Source: an uncultured Acetobacteroides sp.
GTDB taxonomy: Bacteria > Bacteroidota > Bacteroidia > Bacteroidales > ZOR0009
Length of the DNA stretch: 64,000 bases
Assembly (NCBI RefSeq): GCF_963678165.1
Contig: NZ_OY782755.1
Coordinates: forward strand, 1,674,001 to 1,738,000
Direction of reading: 5' to 3'
A model generated the notes under the pieces. It searched no databases, was not told the origin of the DNA, and saw only the letters and a list, made by a program, of their open reading frames with translations. Shown piece by piece: positions 42,517 through 52,128 of the stretch (positions within the stretch are counted from its first letter, which is position 1; each line of letters starts with the position of its first letter). The position numbers and the translations under genes were made by a program.

Positions 42517-43725
42517 TTATTCTACCTTCTTAAGGATTACAGCAGTTCCCATACCTCCACCGATGCAAAGCGATGCCAAGCCGTACTGCTTGTTGCTCTT
42601 CATCATTTCGTGAACAAGGCTAACGGTAATGCGGTTGCCCGATGCACCAATAGGGTGACCTAGCGCAATGGCTCCTCCGTTTACGTTGGTGTGCTGCTTA
42701 ATCCAATCCTCGGTTACGGCATGGTCTGTAGAAAGCTGACGGATTACGCCAAGCGATTGTGCTGCGAATGCCTCGTTAAGCTCAAGGATGTCCATATCCT
42801 TAAGGTTCATGTTGGCCTTCTTAAGCGCCTTTGCAATGGCAGGCACAGGCCCCATTCCCATTATCGATGGCTCAACGCCGCCTTGTCCGGTGGCAACAAT
42901 TTCTACAAGAGGGGTAAGGTTGTACTTGGCAACAGCCTCTTCCGATGCTAGAAGAACAAACGAAGCGCCATCGTTAATGCCTGATGCATTCCCTGCGGTA
43001 ACGGTTCCATCCTTCTTGAAGGCTGGTTTAAGGTTGGCCAGCTTTTCGGGGCTAGTTGTGCGGTTTACGAACTCATCGGTATCGAAGGAGACCATCTCCT
43101 TACCAATTTTTACGGTGATAGGAACAATTTCATTCTTGAATCGTCCTTCGTCGATGGCAGTTGCTGCCTTTACCTGCGAGTTGTAGGAGAATTCGTCCTG
43201 TTCCTTACGTGTGATACCATACTTTTCGGCAACATTCTCAGCGGTGATGCCCATGTGGTAGCCTTCGAAGGCATCTGTGAGGCCATCGGTAACCATGTGG
43301 TCAATTGCCTTGAAATCGCCCATCTTATTTCCATTACGGAGGTTTCCGGGCAGCACGTATCCGGCGTTAGACATCGACTCAGTGCCTCCTGCCAATACTA
43401 TTTCTGCTTCACCTGCTTTTATGTGGGTAGCACCATCTAGGACGGCCTTCATTCCGCTACCACAAATCATGTTTATTCCGTATGCGGGTACTTCAACAGG
43501 TATTCCGGCCTTAACGGCAGCCTGACGGGCAATGCCTTGCTTGTATCCAGCCATCAGAATGTTTCCAACGATTACCTCGTCGATGGTGGCGGGGTTTATC
43601 TTAGATTCGGTGATGATGTTCTTAATAACTTCTGCGGCCATATCAGCAGGCGATACGCTGCTGAGGCTTCCCAAAAACTTGCCGACAGCGGTGCGCTTGG
43701 CGGCAATAATGTAAACTTTACTCAT
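42517..43725 (-). CDS. atoB: acetyl-CoA acetyltransferase (thiolase)
   Basis: Condenses two acetyl-CoA to acetoacetyl-CoA, or splits acetoacetyl-CoA made by the CoA transferase. The 402-residue protein has the acylation Cys in NMICGSGMKAV (about 89), the NGGAIALGHPIGASGNRI box (about 347-364) and the second Cys in ASLCIGGGMG (about 386). This is a biosynthetic-type thiolase of normal length. Four bases downstream of atoA. Confidence 0.95.
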   Translation of the reverse strand: MSKVYIIAAKRTAVGKFLGSLSSVSPADMAAEVIKNIITESKINPATIDEVIVGNILMAGYKQGIARQAAVKAGIPVEVPAYGINMICGSGMKAVLDGATHIKAGEAEIVLAGGTESMSNAGYVLPGNLRNGNKMGDFKAIDHMVTDGLTDAFEGYHMGITAENVAEKYGITRKEQDEFSYNSQVKAATAIDEGRFKNEIVPITVKIGKEMVSFDTDEFVNRTTSPEKLANLKPAFKKDGTVTAGNASGINDGASFVLLASEEAVAKYNLTPLVEIVATGQGGVEPSIMGMGPVPAIAKALKKANMNLKDMDILELNEAFAAQSLGVIRQLSTDHAVTEDWIKQHTNVNGGAIALGHPIGASGNRITVSLVHEMMKSNKQYGLASLCIGGGMGTAVILKKVE

Positions 43726-43729
43726 AGGG

Positions 43730-44389
43730 TTAGCTTTGTATTGGTTTGATGTCTTTTGGAATAATCAGCGTTGCCTCGGTGGCTGCCTGTACCTCTTCAA
43801 CCGTAAACTCGGGGTTGATCTCCTTGAGGACGATGCCTTCTGGGGTAATCTCCATAACGCCCATTTCGGTGATGATGATGTTTACCTGGCCAGCAGCGGT
43901 AAGTGGAAGGTTGCACTGCTTCATAATCTTATGCGCACCTTTAGCGGTGTGCTCCATGGTAAGGATCACCTTTTTTGCACCAATAAGCAGGTCCATGGCG
44001 CCACCCATTCCTGGGGTTTTCTTTCCGGGGATCATCCAGTTCGCAAGGTTTCCCTTCTCGTCAACCTGAAGGGCACCGAGGATGGTAACGTCAACGTGCC
44101 CACCACGGATAATGGCAAAGGAGGTGGCGCTGTCGAAGCTCGATGCTCCAGGTATTGCCGAGATGTAGCCTCCTCCGGCGTTAACCATTTCAAGGTTTTC
44201 TTCGCCGGGAGCAGGCTCGGGACCAATCCCTAGCAATCCGTTTTCTGACTGTAGAATCACCTTTACGTTGGCAGGTACGTAGTTGGGTACAAGCGTGGGA
44301 AGCCCAATTCCTAGGTTCACCACATCGCCATCATTAAGTTCGAGGGCTGCTCTACGAGCAATTACCTCTCTGATTTGGTCTTTATCCAT
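43730..44389 (-). CDS. atoA: CoA transferase subunit B (butyryl/acetoacetate type)
   Basis: A 219-residue beta subunit of a family I CoA transferase. The catalytic glutamate is in the SENGLLGIG motif (about 48-56), followed by PGEENLEMVNAGGGYISA (split) and GGHVDVTILGALQVD. With the alpha subunit it moves CoA between butyryl-CoA or crotonyl-CoA and acetate/acetoacetate, yielding free acids. The alpha subunit gene (atoD) is not adjacent but 10 kb upstream at 54652-55296, with the whole lysine module between them. Confidence 0.94.
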   Translation of the reverse strand: MDKDQIREVIARRAALELNDGDVVNLGIGLPTLVPNYVPANVKVILQSENGLLGIGPEPAPGEENLEMVNAGGGYISAIPGASSFDSATSFAIIRGGHVDVTILGALQVDEKGNLANWMIPGKKTPGMGGAMDLLIGAKKVILTMEHTAKGAHKIMKQCNLPLTAAGQVNIIITEMGVMEITPEGIVLKEINPEFTVEEVQAATEATLIIPKDIKPIQS

Positions 44390-44545
44390 TTAGGGTAGGT
44401 TTTTATTTCTTTGAATACAGACATTAGACGCTAGATTTTAGATGTTAGATAGAGTGGTGTTCTCGAAGTTGGTTGTGTAGGGACGGGTTGGCCGTTTCTA
44501 CTTCCTATAACTTTGTCTAACTTCTGAAATAACTTCGTCTAGCTC
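44390..44545. repeat. intergenic word-repeat patch
   Basis: Between kamE and atoA. Contains TTAGACGCTAGATTTTAGATGTTAGATAG-type words (44421-44449) and, further on, inverted versions (TGTCTAACTTCTG, CGTCTAGCTCC, TATCTAACTC near 44513-44571, partly inside kamE). The direct and inverted TAGATGTTAGA words could form a loose hairpin. The same word set recurs at 54583-54617 on the other side of the lysine block. Confidence 0.6.
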
Positions 44546-45334
44546 CTATTTGTTTAATCTTCTATCTAACTCTTGAGCGGCAAACGAGGCCACATCGTCG
44601 GCGTAGGAGTTCATGCCGAAGCCGGCGTCGTAGCCCAGCTCTTTGGCCAGCTCGTGGGTGATGCGTGGTCCTCCGCAAGCGAGGATAACCTTGTCGCGAA
44701 GCCCTTCCGCCTCGAGCATCTCTACCAGCTCCACCATGTTCTTGATGTGGACGTCCTTTTGGGTGACGGTTTGCGATACCAGTAGCACGTCGGCCTTCAT
44801 CTCGATAGCCTTGGCGATAAACTCGTCGTTGGGAACTTGGCTGCCCATGTTCAGCGCCTCGAACATCTCGTAGCGCTCCAATCCGTAGTGACCGGCATAG
44901 CCTTTCATGTTCATGATGGCGTCGATACCTACGGTGTGGGCGTCGGTGCCGGTGCTGGCGCCTACAATGACGATCTTGCGCCCGATGTGCTCCTTGATGA
45001 ACTGGTCGGTTTCGTGCATGTCCATGGTGGTCGATTCCACCTTTGGAACGTATATGTTGGTGTAGTCTACGGTGTGGGTGCAGCTGGCGTAGCAGTTGAA
45101 GAAGGTGAAGCCTTCGGTTAGCTCCTTAAAGAAGACCACCTGGGGGTTCTCCAATCCCATCTTTTTCATCAGCTGCTTGGCGGCCTCAACGGCTTCGTCG
45201 CCTGCCGGAACGGGTAGGGTGAAGCTGAGCTGCATCTTACCGTCGTTCATCGTATCGCCGTAGGGCTTTATATTTTTTAGGTCGAGCGTTTTGTCAAATT
45301 CGCTTGCCTCCATCGAGTATAATCCTCCGCTCAT
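44546..45334 (-). CDS. kamE: lysine 5,6-aminomutase beta subunit
   Basis: The B12-binding subunit of the adenosylcobalamin/PLP enzyme that moves the terminal amino group of D-lysine or L-beta-lysine. The 262-residue protein has a Rossmann B12 domain with the base-off motif DAHTVG: the histidine is residue 133 and a lysine (MNMK) is residue 144, which match the cobalt-ligand His133 and PLP-binding Lys144 known from the Acetoanaerobium (Clostridium) sticklandii beta subunit. It starts one base after kamD's stop, so they are translationally coupled. Confidence 0.97.
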   Translation of the reverse strand: MSGGLYSMEASEFDKTLDLKNIKPYGDTMNDGKMQLSFTLPVPAGDEAVEAAKQLMKKMGLENPQVVFFKELTEGFTFFNCYASCTHTVDYTNIYVPKVESTTMDMHETDQFIKEHIGRKIVIVGASTGTDAHTVGIDAIMNMKGYAGHYGLERYEMFEALNMGSQVPNDEFIAKAIEMKADVLLVSQTVTQKDVHIKNMVELVEMLEAEGLRDKVILACGGPRITHELAKELGYDAGFGMNSYADDVASFAAQELDRRLNK

Positions 45335-45335
45335 G

Positions 45336-46895
45336 CTAGCTCCTGTTTTTCATTAGTTCAATAAATGGGTTGATGTAGTTGGTGCCCTTTTCGGCAACGC
45401 CGTTCAAGCCCTTTCCTCCGTTCTTTGGGCGCTTTACGTTGGCAAAGATTCCCTTCTCCAGCGCGGTAAACAGCCCTTCCTTATCCAACTTTTCGAGCAG
45501 CTCAACCGCTTCGGCGAGCACCTGCTGGGCACGCTTGCGGATGATGCCATCCTGCTTAAACTCCATCTCGTCGCCAATGCTCTTCATGTTGCTGAAGATG
45601 TACTTGGCGTTCTCGATGGCTAGGTAGCGGTCGGACATGAAGGGGGTGTGGATGGCCTCGGTAATCATCCCTAGCAGCTGAATGCCCTGGCCGGTCCAAA
45701 TGGAGATCTGGTTGAAGAGCGCATCCTGAATCTGTCCCTTGAACACGTTTCCGGTCATGAACTTGGTAGGTGGCATGTACTTCAGCGGTGCCTTGGGGAA
45801 TATCTCGCGGGTCATTTGGGCCTGTGCCAGCTCGTAGAGGAAGCCGTTCTCGAGGTCGGGGGTCATTTCGAAGGCGTGGCCTAGGCCCATCTGCTCCTCG
45901 GGTAGCCCGGCCAGTAGGGCCAGCTGCTCGTTAACGAGGTCGGAGGCTAGGACGGTGTGCGCCTCGTCGAAGGCGTCGGCGGTGGTGAGGTAGTTGTCCT
46001 CGCCGGTGTTGATGATCACCCCGGCAAAGCCGTTGATCACCCTGGAGAAGTACTGGTCGACCAGCGTGCGCTGCATGTTGATGTCGCGGAAGAGGATGCC
46101 GTAGAGGGCGTCGTTGAGCATCACATCGAGCCCTTCGATGGCGCCCATGGCGGCAATCTCGGGCATGCATAGGCCGGAGCAATAGTTGCACAGGCGGATG
46201 TAGCGGCCAACCTCCTCGCCAACCTTATCGAGCGCGGTACGCATGATGCGGAAGTTCTCCTGGGTGGCGAATGTGCCGCCAAAGCCCTCGGTGGTTGCCC
46301 CGTAGGGTACGTAGTCGAGCAGGCTTTGGCCCGTGGTACGGATTACGGCAATGATGTCGGCACCTTGACGGGCGGCGGCTTCGGCCTGCACCACATCCTC
46401 GTAGATGTTACCTGTGGCAACAATCACGTAGATGTAGGGCTTGCTACCCTCACCAATGGTGTTGAGGTAGTTTTCGCGGCGGGTACGGCGCGCTTTAATT
46501 CGGTTGATGGCAGCGTTGATATGGGGTTCAAGTGCCTTGTTGATTTCCGCTTTGGAGTGGATGGGCAGCGTGGTGATGTCGAGTTTGCTGGTGGCAATCT
46601 GCTCGGCAAGCTGCTGTGGGGTTAGCCCCGTTTCGGCGATGGCGTTGCCGATGAAGAACATTACGCCTTCGCTTAGCACGCCCTTCTCCTTTAGCTCGTC
46701 TACCACCACGTTGGGTAGCGGTACCTCGTTTTCGTCGACGTTGTCGATGCCGAGTAGGCGGCAAAGGGTTCGTTCAACGGCAACCGTGGTATAGTTTTCC
46801 ACGAAAAGCTGCACGTCGTCGGCAATCTTCTTTGCCACACCCTTCGCGTAGCTAACGGTGTTGTAGTCGAGTCCTAGCTTACTATTTTGTATCAT
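45336..46895 (-). CDS. kamD: lysine 5,6-aminomutase alpha subunit
   Basis: The TIM-barrel catalytic subunit (519 residues, family size). Recognisable parts are AKGVAKKIADDVQLF (N-terminal), YIYVIVATGNIYEDVVQAEAA (near 153), TTGQSLLDYVPYGATTEGFGGTFATQENFRIMR (split; near 191-220) and YCSGLCMPEIAAMGAIEGLD (split; near 238-257). It makes 3,5-diaminohexanoate from beta-lysine together with KamE. The start codon is 25 bases downstream (minus strand) of the end of the heptad-repeat array, so its translation signals lie right against the repeat. Confidence 0.97.
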   Translation of the reverse strand: MIQNSKLGLDYNTVSYAKGVAKKIADDVQLFVENYTTVAVERTLCRLLGIDNVDENEVPLPNVVVDELKEKGVLSEGVMFFIGNAIAETGLTPQQLAEQIATSKLDITTLPIHSKAEINKALEPHINAAINRIKARRTRRENYLNTIGEGSKPYIYVIVATGNIYEDVVQAEAAARQGADIIAVIRTTGQSLLDYVPYGATTEGFGGTFATQENFRIMRTALDKVGEEVGRYIRLCNYCSGLCMPEIAAMGAIEGLDVMLNDALYGILFRDINMQRTLVDQYFSRVINGFAGVIINTGEDNYLTTADAFDEAHTVLASDLVNEQLALLAGLPEEQMGLGHAFEMTPDLENGFLYELAQAQMTREIFPKAPLKYMPPTKFMTGNVFKGQIQDALFNQISIWTGQGIQLLGMITEAIHTPFMSDRYLAIENAKYIFSNMKSIGDEMEFKQDGIIRKRAQQVLAEAVELLEKLDKEGLFTALEKGIFANVKRPKNGGKGLNGVAEKGTNYINPFIELMKNRS

Positions 46896-46953
46896 GTTGC
46901 TTTGTTTTCTTTTTCATCTCTAAATTTTCATTCGGCTTCGCCGATTGCCAACT

Positions 46954-47331
46954 TTCATGTTAAGATCGCCATCCTTCGCTTCAAGTTTGCCGATCTTCGC
47001 TTCAGGTTTGCCGTCCTTCACTTCAAGATCGCCGTCCTTCACTTCAAGTTTGGCAATCTTCACTTCAAGTTTGATGATCTTCACTTGAAGTTTGTCGATC
47101 TTCATTTCAAGTTTACCGATCTTCATTTGAAGTTTGGCGTTCTTTACCTCAAGTTTGGCGTTCTTCACTTGAAGTTTGCCGTCCTTCGCTTGAAGTTTGC
47201 CGATCTTCACTTGAAGTTTGCCGATCTTCACTTGAAGTTTGCCGTCCCTCACTTCAAGTTTGGCGATCTTCGCTTCAGGTTTACCGATCTTCACTTGAAG
47301 TTTGTCGATCTTCATGTTCAGATCGTCGTTC
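46954..47331. repeat. tandem array of 18 units of 21 bp between kamC and kamD
   Basis: TTC-A-CTT-like units (TTCACTTGAAGTTTGCCGATC pattern, 21 bases) start at 46954 and recur every 21 bases to 47331, with a partial unit running into the kamC stop codon. Unit variants mainly change CACTTGAAG to CACTTCAAG, CGCTTCAAG or CATTTCAAG, keeping a small palindrome (ACTTCAAGT / CTTCACTTGAAG). On the minus strand, in the frame of kamC, it reads as heptads KIGKLQV, KIDKLEM, KNAKLEV. Every frame is open on both strands because 21 is divisible by three. Confidence 0.92.
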
Positions 47332-47339
47332 TTTACCTT

Positions 47340-48743
47340 CTAGCGATTGTCTGGCTCTATCTGGCTGCTCTCGTCCATCGCCTTTTGGGCCAATTCCAGC
47401 AGCTCGTCGTCGACGCCCAAAAGCGAGGCTATGCGCAGCGCCTCCTGCGGGACGTGGCCGCTGTCGTCGTCGACCAGCGAGTAGTCGATGAAGCTGCTGA
47501 GGTTATCGATGGTAACTGCCTCGGCGATGCCATCGATGAAGCCCCTCACGCGGAGCCTGTGGCAGCTGGTTTTTACCCCGCTGTAGTGGGTGGTGATGAT
47601 TCCGCGGATGCCCATGCCGTTAAGCAGGTTGGCCGTAGCGCTCACTATCGCCTTCCCCTCGGTGGGGTTGGTGGTTCGGGCCAGCTCGTCGATGAGGACG
47701 AGCTGCTTCTTGTCCGATTTTGCTGCGGCCACAATGTGACCGATATTAAGGATCTCGGCGGCAAATGCCGAAAGCCCCTTCAGTTCCGACTGCTCGTCGC
47801 CGATGCAGGTCATGATGCGGTTTACCAGGCACACCGAAGCCGTTGCTGCGGGAACAAAGAAGCCGAGTTGGCACAGGTACTGGCACAGGGCAACGGTTTT
47901 CAGCATCACGGTTTTGCCGGCCATGTTGGCGCCGGTTATCAGGCAGATGCTGCGGTCGAGCGATATGTCAACGGGCTGGTAGCGCCTGCCCTGCTGCTCG
48001 AGCCGCTCCTTTAGCTGCGGGTTGAAGATGCCCTGGTAGGCGGTAACCCTATCCGATAGGGTAGGGCGTACCAGCATCATATCCTTTGCCTGGCGGGCTT
48101 TGGCGATGAGGATGTCGAGCTTTCCGGTGTGCTCCAGCGACTGCCTTAGCAGCGCCGCCATTGCACCTAGCTCGTTGGATAGCCGCTCGCGGATGGTGTC
48201 CTCTATGGCGTTGGCCTTTTCGAGCAGGTGGCTGATGTCGCCATCGTCGGGTTGCCTTTTTATTTCCTTACGGATTGCCGATAGCTCGGCAGAGTAGGCG
48301 TCGTAGATGTAGAACGATGGGATGCGGTTGCCGTCGGGGTCGAGCAGGGCGATGACGCCCTCAAGGTTGGAAAGATCGATGGGGGAGATGCCGCTGCTGA
48401 TGGCTATCTGGCGGATCTCGGTGGCGACGATGGCGTAGTGCTTAACCTCGAATAGCTCGATGTCGTCGAGCACCTGTCCGCGCTCCATATTCTTTAGGGT
48501 TCCCTTGATATCCCTGATTTGGGCGAGCTTTACCCGTATCCGATCCGTAGCCGCAAGAGCAGCGCCGTTGCCCAGCAGGTCGAACACGTGCTGGAGGTTC
48601 GATTGCTCGCGCTCCACCTCCTCCTTTACGGTCATCAGCTCAGTGGCAAGCAGCATCCGCCGTCCAACGCTCGATTGGATATCGAGCCTGTCGACCATGT
48701 AGCGTAGCCCGCCAACTTCTTCTATGAAACTCTTTAGCTGCAT
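47340..48743 (-). CDS. kamC: MutS-like ATPase, probable aminomutase reactivase subunit
   Basis: A 467-residue protein with a MutS-type ABC ATPase domain: Walker A GANMAGKT (271-278), signature-like region and Walker B QLVLIDELARTTNPTEGKA (near 345), plus helical MutS-like lever segments, but no mismatch-recognition domain. Genes of this type occur next to lysine 5,6- and ornithine 4,5-aminomutases. With KamB it is thought to exchange damaged cobalamin in the enzyme. It starts one base after kamB. The TAG stop abuts the 21 bp array, which stays open in the same frame for about 139 more codons. Confidence 0.88.
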   Translation of the reverse strand: MQLKSFIEEVGGLRYMVDRLDIQSSVGRRMLLATELMTVKEEVEREQSNLQHVFDLLGNGAALAATDRIRVKLAQIRDIKGTLKNMERGQVLDDIELFEVKHYAIVATEIRQIAISSGISPIDLSNLEGVIALLDPDGNRIPSFYIYDAYSAELSAIRKEIKRQPDDGDISHLLEKANAIEDTIRERLSNELGAMAALLRQSLEHTGKLDILIAKARQAKDMMLVRPTLSDRVTAYQGIFNPQLKERLEQQGRRYQPVDISLDRSICLITGANMAGKTVMLKTVALCQYLCQLGFFVPAATASVCLVNRIMTCIGDEQSELKGLSAFAAEILNIGHIVAAAKSDKKQLVLIDELARTTNPTEGKAIVSATANLLNGMGIRGIITTHYSGVKTSCHRLRVRGFIDGIAEAVTIDNLSSFIDYSLVDDDSGHVPQEALRIASLLGVDDELLELAQKAMDESSQIEPDNR

Positions 48744-48744
48744 C

Positions 48745-49752
48745 TCAAATCTGTCTTACATCGTATACAGGCACCTGTAGCGCCTGCTGCATCTCTTTCC
48801 TCAGCACCTCCGAGTCGAGCACGTAGCCCTCGGGCGAGGTGGGGTTAACGCAAACGGCAATTAGCCTGGTTTTCTGCAGCACCTTAATGGTTCCACCTTT
48901 TTTGACGAAGGCGTTGTAAACCTCGGGCGTTGCAAATATCCGGGTGAAATCGCGCGCTACCAGCGTTATATCTTTTGCGTTCTTCTGGCTTTTCAGATGG
49001 CTTAGCAGCTTATCGGTGATGGCGCCGTTAACCACTATCGTGGTGCCAAATCGGAGCAGCTCCTCTCTGGCCTTTTCGAGCATGTACACCGATGCAACCC
49101 CTAAGTCGTGGATGTCTCCACCGTTATCAATAGCCCAAATGCCTTTTTCGATTCCAACGAATTGCTCCTTTACCGCTGCATCCACCTCGTCAATGCCGAT
49201 TAGGTCGAACAAGAACTTGGTTTTGCGCACCAGCTGCGGGATGTTGGCCGATACGGCTGCACCTGTGGCCAGTATCATGGCGTCGGTAACAGCAGGCGAG
49301 GCTAGGCTTATTCGCGAAAGCGCCCCATCGACAATGGTAAGGTCGATGCCGCTTTCCCTCATCTTACCGATCATCTGCTTTAGCCCAGCAGTTTCGGGTG
49401 CTCCCGATATCAGCACTTTGCCAGCGGTTACCGCTCTGGCCGTAACCAGCCGCCCTAGCGATGTTGCGCGCTGGCTCACATCGAGGATTTCCGATACCAG
49501 CTGCTTCTGCTTGTAGTGCTTCTCGGTGGTGACAAATACCATCCCCTCGTAAACGGTTACTTCGGGTTTTGGCGTTTGGCATACCTGGTCGCGGGTTTCC
49601 CCATCTATACCGATGGAGGTTAGCGCCACCTTTACGTTGCAATCTTTTAGCCTACTGAGGACATAGTTAAGGCACTCGGTTTTCCCCGTATTCTTCTCCA
49701 AACCTACAATGGAGAGGCTTCTGTGCTTAAGTATGTCCTCAATAAAAGGCAT
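48745..49752 (-). CDS. kamB: MutL-like P-loop protein, probable aminomutase reactivase subunit
   Basis: A 335-residue protein with a P-loop near the N-terminus (GLEKNTGKTE, 17-26), TSIGIDGETRDQV, LISGAPETAGLKQMIGKM and an actin-like/ASKHA-flavoured TIVDGALSR section. It is the usual partner of the MutS-like protein in lysine fermentation clusters. The ATP-dependent reactivation role is inferred from the family and place, not shown here. 15 bases after kamA. Confidence 0.85.
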   Translation of the reverse strand: MPFIEDILKHRSLSIVGLEKNTGKTECLNYVLSRLKDCNVKVALTSIGIDGETRDQVCQTPKPEVTVYEGMVFVTTEKHYKQKQLVSEILDVSQRATSLGRLVTARAVTAGKVLISGAPETAGLKQMIGKMRESGIDLTIVDGALSRISLASPAVTDAMILATGAAVSANIPQLVRKTKFLFDLIGIDEVDAAVKEQFVGIEKGIWAIDNGGDIHDLGVASVYMLEKAREELLRFGTTIVVNGAITDKLLSHLKSQKNAKDITLVARDFTRIFATPEVYNAFVKKGGTIKVLQKTRLIAVCVNPTSPEGYVLDSEVLRKEMQQALQVPVYDVRQI

Positions 49753-49767
49753 TTAGTTCAAGGCTTA

Positions 49768-51045
49768 TTACTTGTTCTGATCTCTTAGCTTGTGGCGCTC
49801 CTTGCGGGCAAGGAAGCTGGGTTCGATGGAAAGCCTGTCGCCGCGTAGCAGCGAAGCAACGCCTTCTACCTCCTCGTGGGTAGCCTTCTTGCACTCGTCG
49901 CAGTGGCAAACATCCTCGTAGTTGGTTGGCTCAGAGTAGGTGGTAATCACCCCTTCGAAGTTGCGAAGAACCACCTTCGATGGTGCCTGCGATATTACGT
50001 ACTGAGGCATAACTGGGGTTTTTCCGCCGCCGCCGGGTGCATCAACTACAAACGTAGGTACTGCAAATCCGGTGGTATGACCACGAAGACCTTCTATTAT
50101 CTGAATGCCCTTTGATACGGGGGTGCGGAAGTGTTCCAATCCCATCGAAAGGTCGCATTGGTAGATGTAGTAGGGGCGAACGCGCATGCGAACAAGGTCG
50201 TGCACGAGCTTCTTCATCACGTGAACGCAGTCGTTTACGCCACGAAGCAGCACCGATTGGTTGCCGAGAGGGAATCCGTTATCTGCCAGCTTGCGGCAAG
50301 CCTCCTTCGACTCCTCGGTAATTTCGTTGGAGTGGTTGAAGTGGGTGTTCACCCAAATTGGGTGATATTTCTTGAGCATATTCACCAAGTTGTCGGTTAT
50401 GCGCTGTGGAAGAACCACTGGGGTACGGGTTCCAATGCGGATAATTTCAACGTGAGGAATAGCGCGTAAACGCTTAACAATAGATTCGAGTTTCTCGTCA
50501 CTTACCAGAAGGGCATCGCCACCTGATAGCACAACGTCGCGAACCTGTGGTGTCTTAGCAATGTACTCGATGGCTCTGTCGATGTTTTGCTCTGGTGTTG
50601 AGCTGTCGTTCTGACCTGCAAAGCGGCGGCGGGTACAGTGGCGGCAGTACATCGAGCACATGTCGGTGATAAGGAATAGCACACGGTCTGGGTAACGGTG
50701 GGTTAACCCAGGTACTGGCGAGTCCTCATCCTCGTGTAGAGGGTCGAGAAGGTCGGCGCTGGAGATATGCGTTTCCTCGATTCCTGGCACTGCCTGACGG
50801 CGGATAGGATCGTAAGGGTTGCTCCAATCGATGAGCGAGAGGTAGTAGGGCGTAATTGCCATTCTAAACTTCTCGAGCGATTTCTTAATTCCCTCTTCCT
50901 CTTCAGCCGAGAGTTTTACGTATTTCTTAAGTTCGTCTAGGGTTTCAATTCTGTTCCGAACCTGCCATTTCCAGTCGTTCCACTGCTCGTCGGTAACTCC
51001 AGGGAATAGCTCTATTCTTTTGTTGGTAGGCATTGTCTTAAACAT
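49768..51045 (-). CDS. kamA: lysine 2,3-aminomutase
   Basis: Radical SAM, PLP-dependent enzyme that converts L-lysine to L-beta-lysine, the entry step. The 425-residue protein has the cluster-binding CSMYCRHC (Cys130, 134 and 137), the GGDALLV segment near 195, and the C-terminal PLP/zinc region with [10 protein letters not shown] and CHCDECKKA. This is the long lysine form, with the extra C-terminal cysteines, rather than the shorter EF-P type (EpmB). The start overlaps the upstream kdd copy by eight bases (a second ATG at 51033 is possible). Confidence 0.96.
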   Translation of the reverse strand: MFKTMPTNKRIELFPGVTDEQWNDWKWQVRNRIETLDELKKYVKLSAEEEEGIKKSLEKFRMAITPYYLSLIDWSNPYDPIRRQAVPGIEETHISSADLLDPLHEDEDSPVPGLTHRYPDRVLFLITDMCSMYCRHCTRRRFAGQNDSSTPEQNIDRAIEYIAKTPQVRDVVLSGGDALLVSDEKLESIVKRLRAIPHVEIIRIGTRTPVVLPQRITDNLVNMLKKYHPIWVNTHFNHSNEITEESKEACRKLADNGFPLGNQSVLLRGVNDCVHVMKKLVHDLVRMRVRPYYIYQCDLSMGLEHFRTPVSKGIQIIEGLRGHTTGFAVPTFVVDAPGGGGKTPVMPQYVISQAPSKVVLRNFEGVITTYSEPTNYEDVCHCDECKKATHEEVEGVASLLRGDRLSIEPSFLARKERHKLRDQNK

Positions 51046-52072
51046 ATAGTTTGCTAAACAGTTCCTTTACAGTTTCAGATTCTCTGATGATATTGAGCGA
51101 TAGCTCGGCGTGTCCCTTGGCATATCCATTCCCTACTATGAGGTTGATATCCTTTCCAACGCCTTCGGCACCAAGTGCAGCTTTCGAGAACGAGGTAGCC
51201 ATCGAGAAGAAGTATACTAGCCCGTCATCTTTGGTAACTAGGATGGAGGTCATTTCGGTTGATGGCACATTCACGTTGTTAATGGTAACGTCGCAGCCTT
51301 CGCCGTTGGTTATCTCCATAACCTTATTGTATACCTCCATAACGTTGGTAGCGTCGGCAACAACTACGTGGGTGGCTAGATTTAAATCGCGAATGCGTTG
51401 CGCGTTCTCCTTCGAGTATTCCACAACGATTACCTTTCCGGTAGGACCTGCGTTCTTCATAGCTTGGTAGCTACAAAGCACTCCAGATTTACCGCCACCG
51501 CCGATGATGCAAACCGTGTCGCCAGCTTTAACAAGGCGTTCGGTTTGGGCAGGTGCTCCTGCTACGTCGAGTACGGCAAGTGCCAACTTTTCTGGTATGT
51601 CATTGGGAAGTACAGCGTATATTCCGCTTTCGAATAGTATGGCTTGAGCCTCTACATCAACCTGATCGTTGTCGAAGTTGATGTTCTTTATTCGGCTAAT
51701 TTTTAGTGGGGTTAACGATAGCGATACCAATGTTGCTATCTTATCGCCAATCTTCAAGGATTTGTCCGGAAAGTTCGGGCCAATTTCTCTAACCTTACCA
51801 ATGAGCATACCGCCAGAACCCGTTACCGGATTCTGCATCTTACCCCGCTCCTCAACGATGGAGAAAATCATCTCTTCCATCTTCTCAATATCGCCCTTGC
51901 AGGCCTTCTTTATTTGTGTAAAACTGGCAGAATCGATGTTTAATGTTGTTACATCAATCAGCAGCTCATTGTCATAGATGCTCATCGTGTTGTCAACCTT
52001 TAAGGCAGGTTGAGGTAGTGTGCCTTGGGGCTCAATTACCCGATGAGTTCCATATTTGCATCCCGTCTTCAT
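51038..52072 (-). CDS. kdd: 3,5-diaminohexanoate dehydrogenase, copy 1
   Basis: Oxidises L-erythro-3,5-diaminohexanoate to 5-amino-3-oxohexanoate with NAD(P)+. The 344-residue copy opens [23 protein letters not shown], has an NAD fold with [19 protein letters not shown], and ends LFSKLYV. I start it at the ATG 52072, after AGAGGA; an in-frame TTG at 52081 is less likely. It is clearly homologous to the adjacent copy 2 over its full length but keeps different residues in the cofactor loop and at the dimer-like termini. Its stop overlaps kamA. Confidence 0.92.
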   Translation of the reverse strand: MKTGCKYGTHRVIEPQGTLPQPALKVDNTMSIYDNELLIDVTTLNIDSASFTQIKKACKGDIEKMEEMIFSIVEERGKMQNPVTGSGGMLIGKVREIGPNFPDKSLKIGDKIATLVSLSLTPLKISRIKNINFDNDQVDVEAQAILFESGIYAVLPNDIPEKLALAVLDVAGAPAQTERLVKAGDTVCIIGGGGKSGVLCSYQAMKNAGPTGKVIVVEYSKENAQRIRDLNLATHVVVADATNVMEVYNKVMEITNGEGCDVTINNVNVPSTEMTSILVTKDDGLVYFFSMATSFSKAALGAEGVGKDINLIVGNGYAKGHAELSLNIIRESETVKELFSKLYV

Positions 52073-52128
52073 TCCGTACAAATCCTCTACAAATTGGTTA
52101 TATATAGTCGCAGTTTGTTTTCTTGCTA

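Noticed and set aside
46887..48014. 375-codon plus-strand ORF across the 21 bp array and kamC
   Set aside because: It is the antisense of kamC plus a repeat whose period keeps all frames open. The protein is low-complexity (HFKFxDLHLKF) followed by an anti-kamC shadow, and kamC has clear Walker motifs on the other strand.
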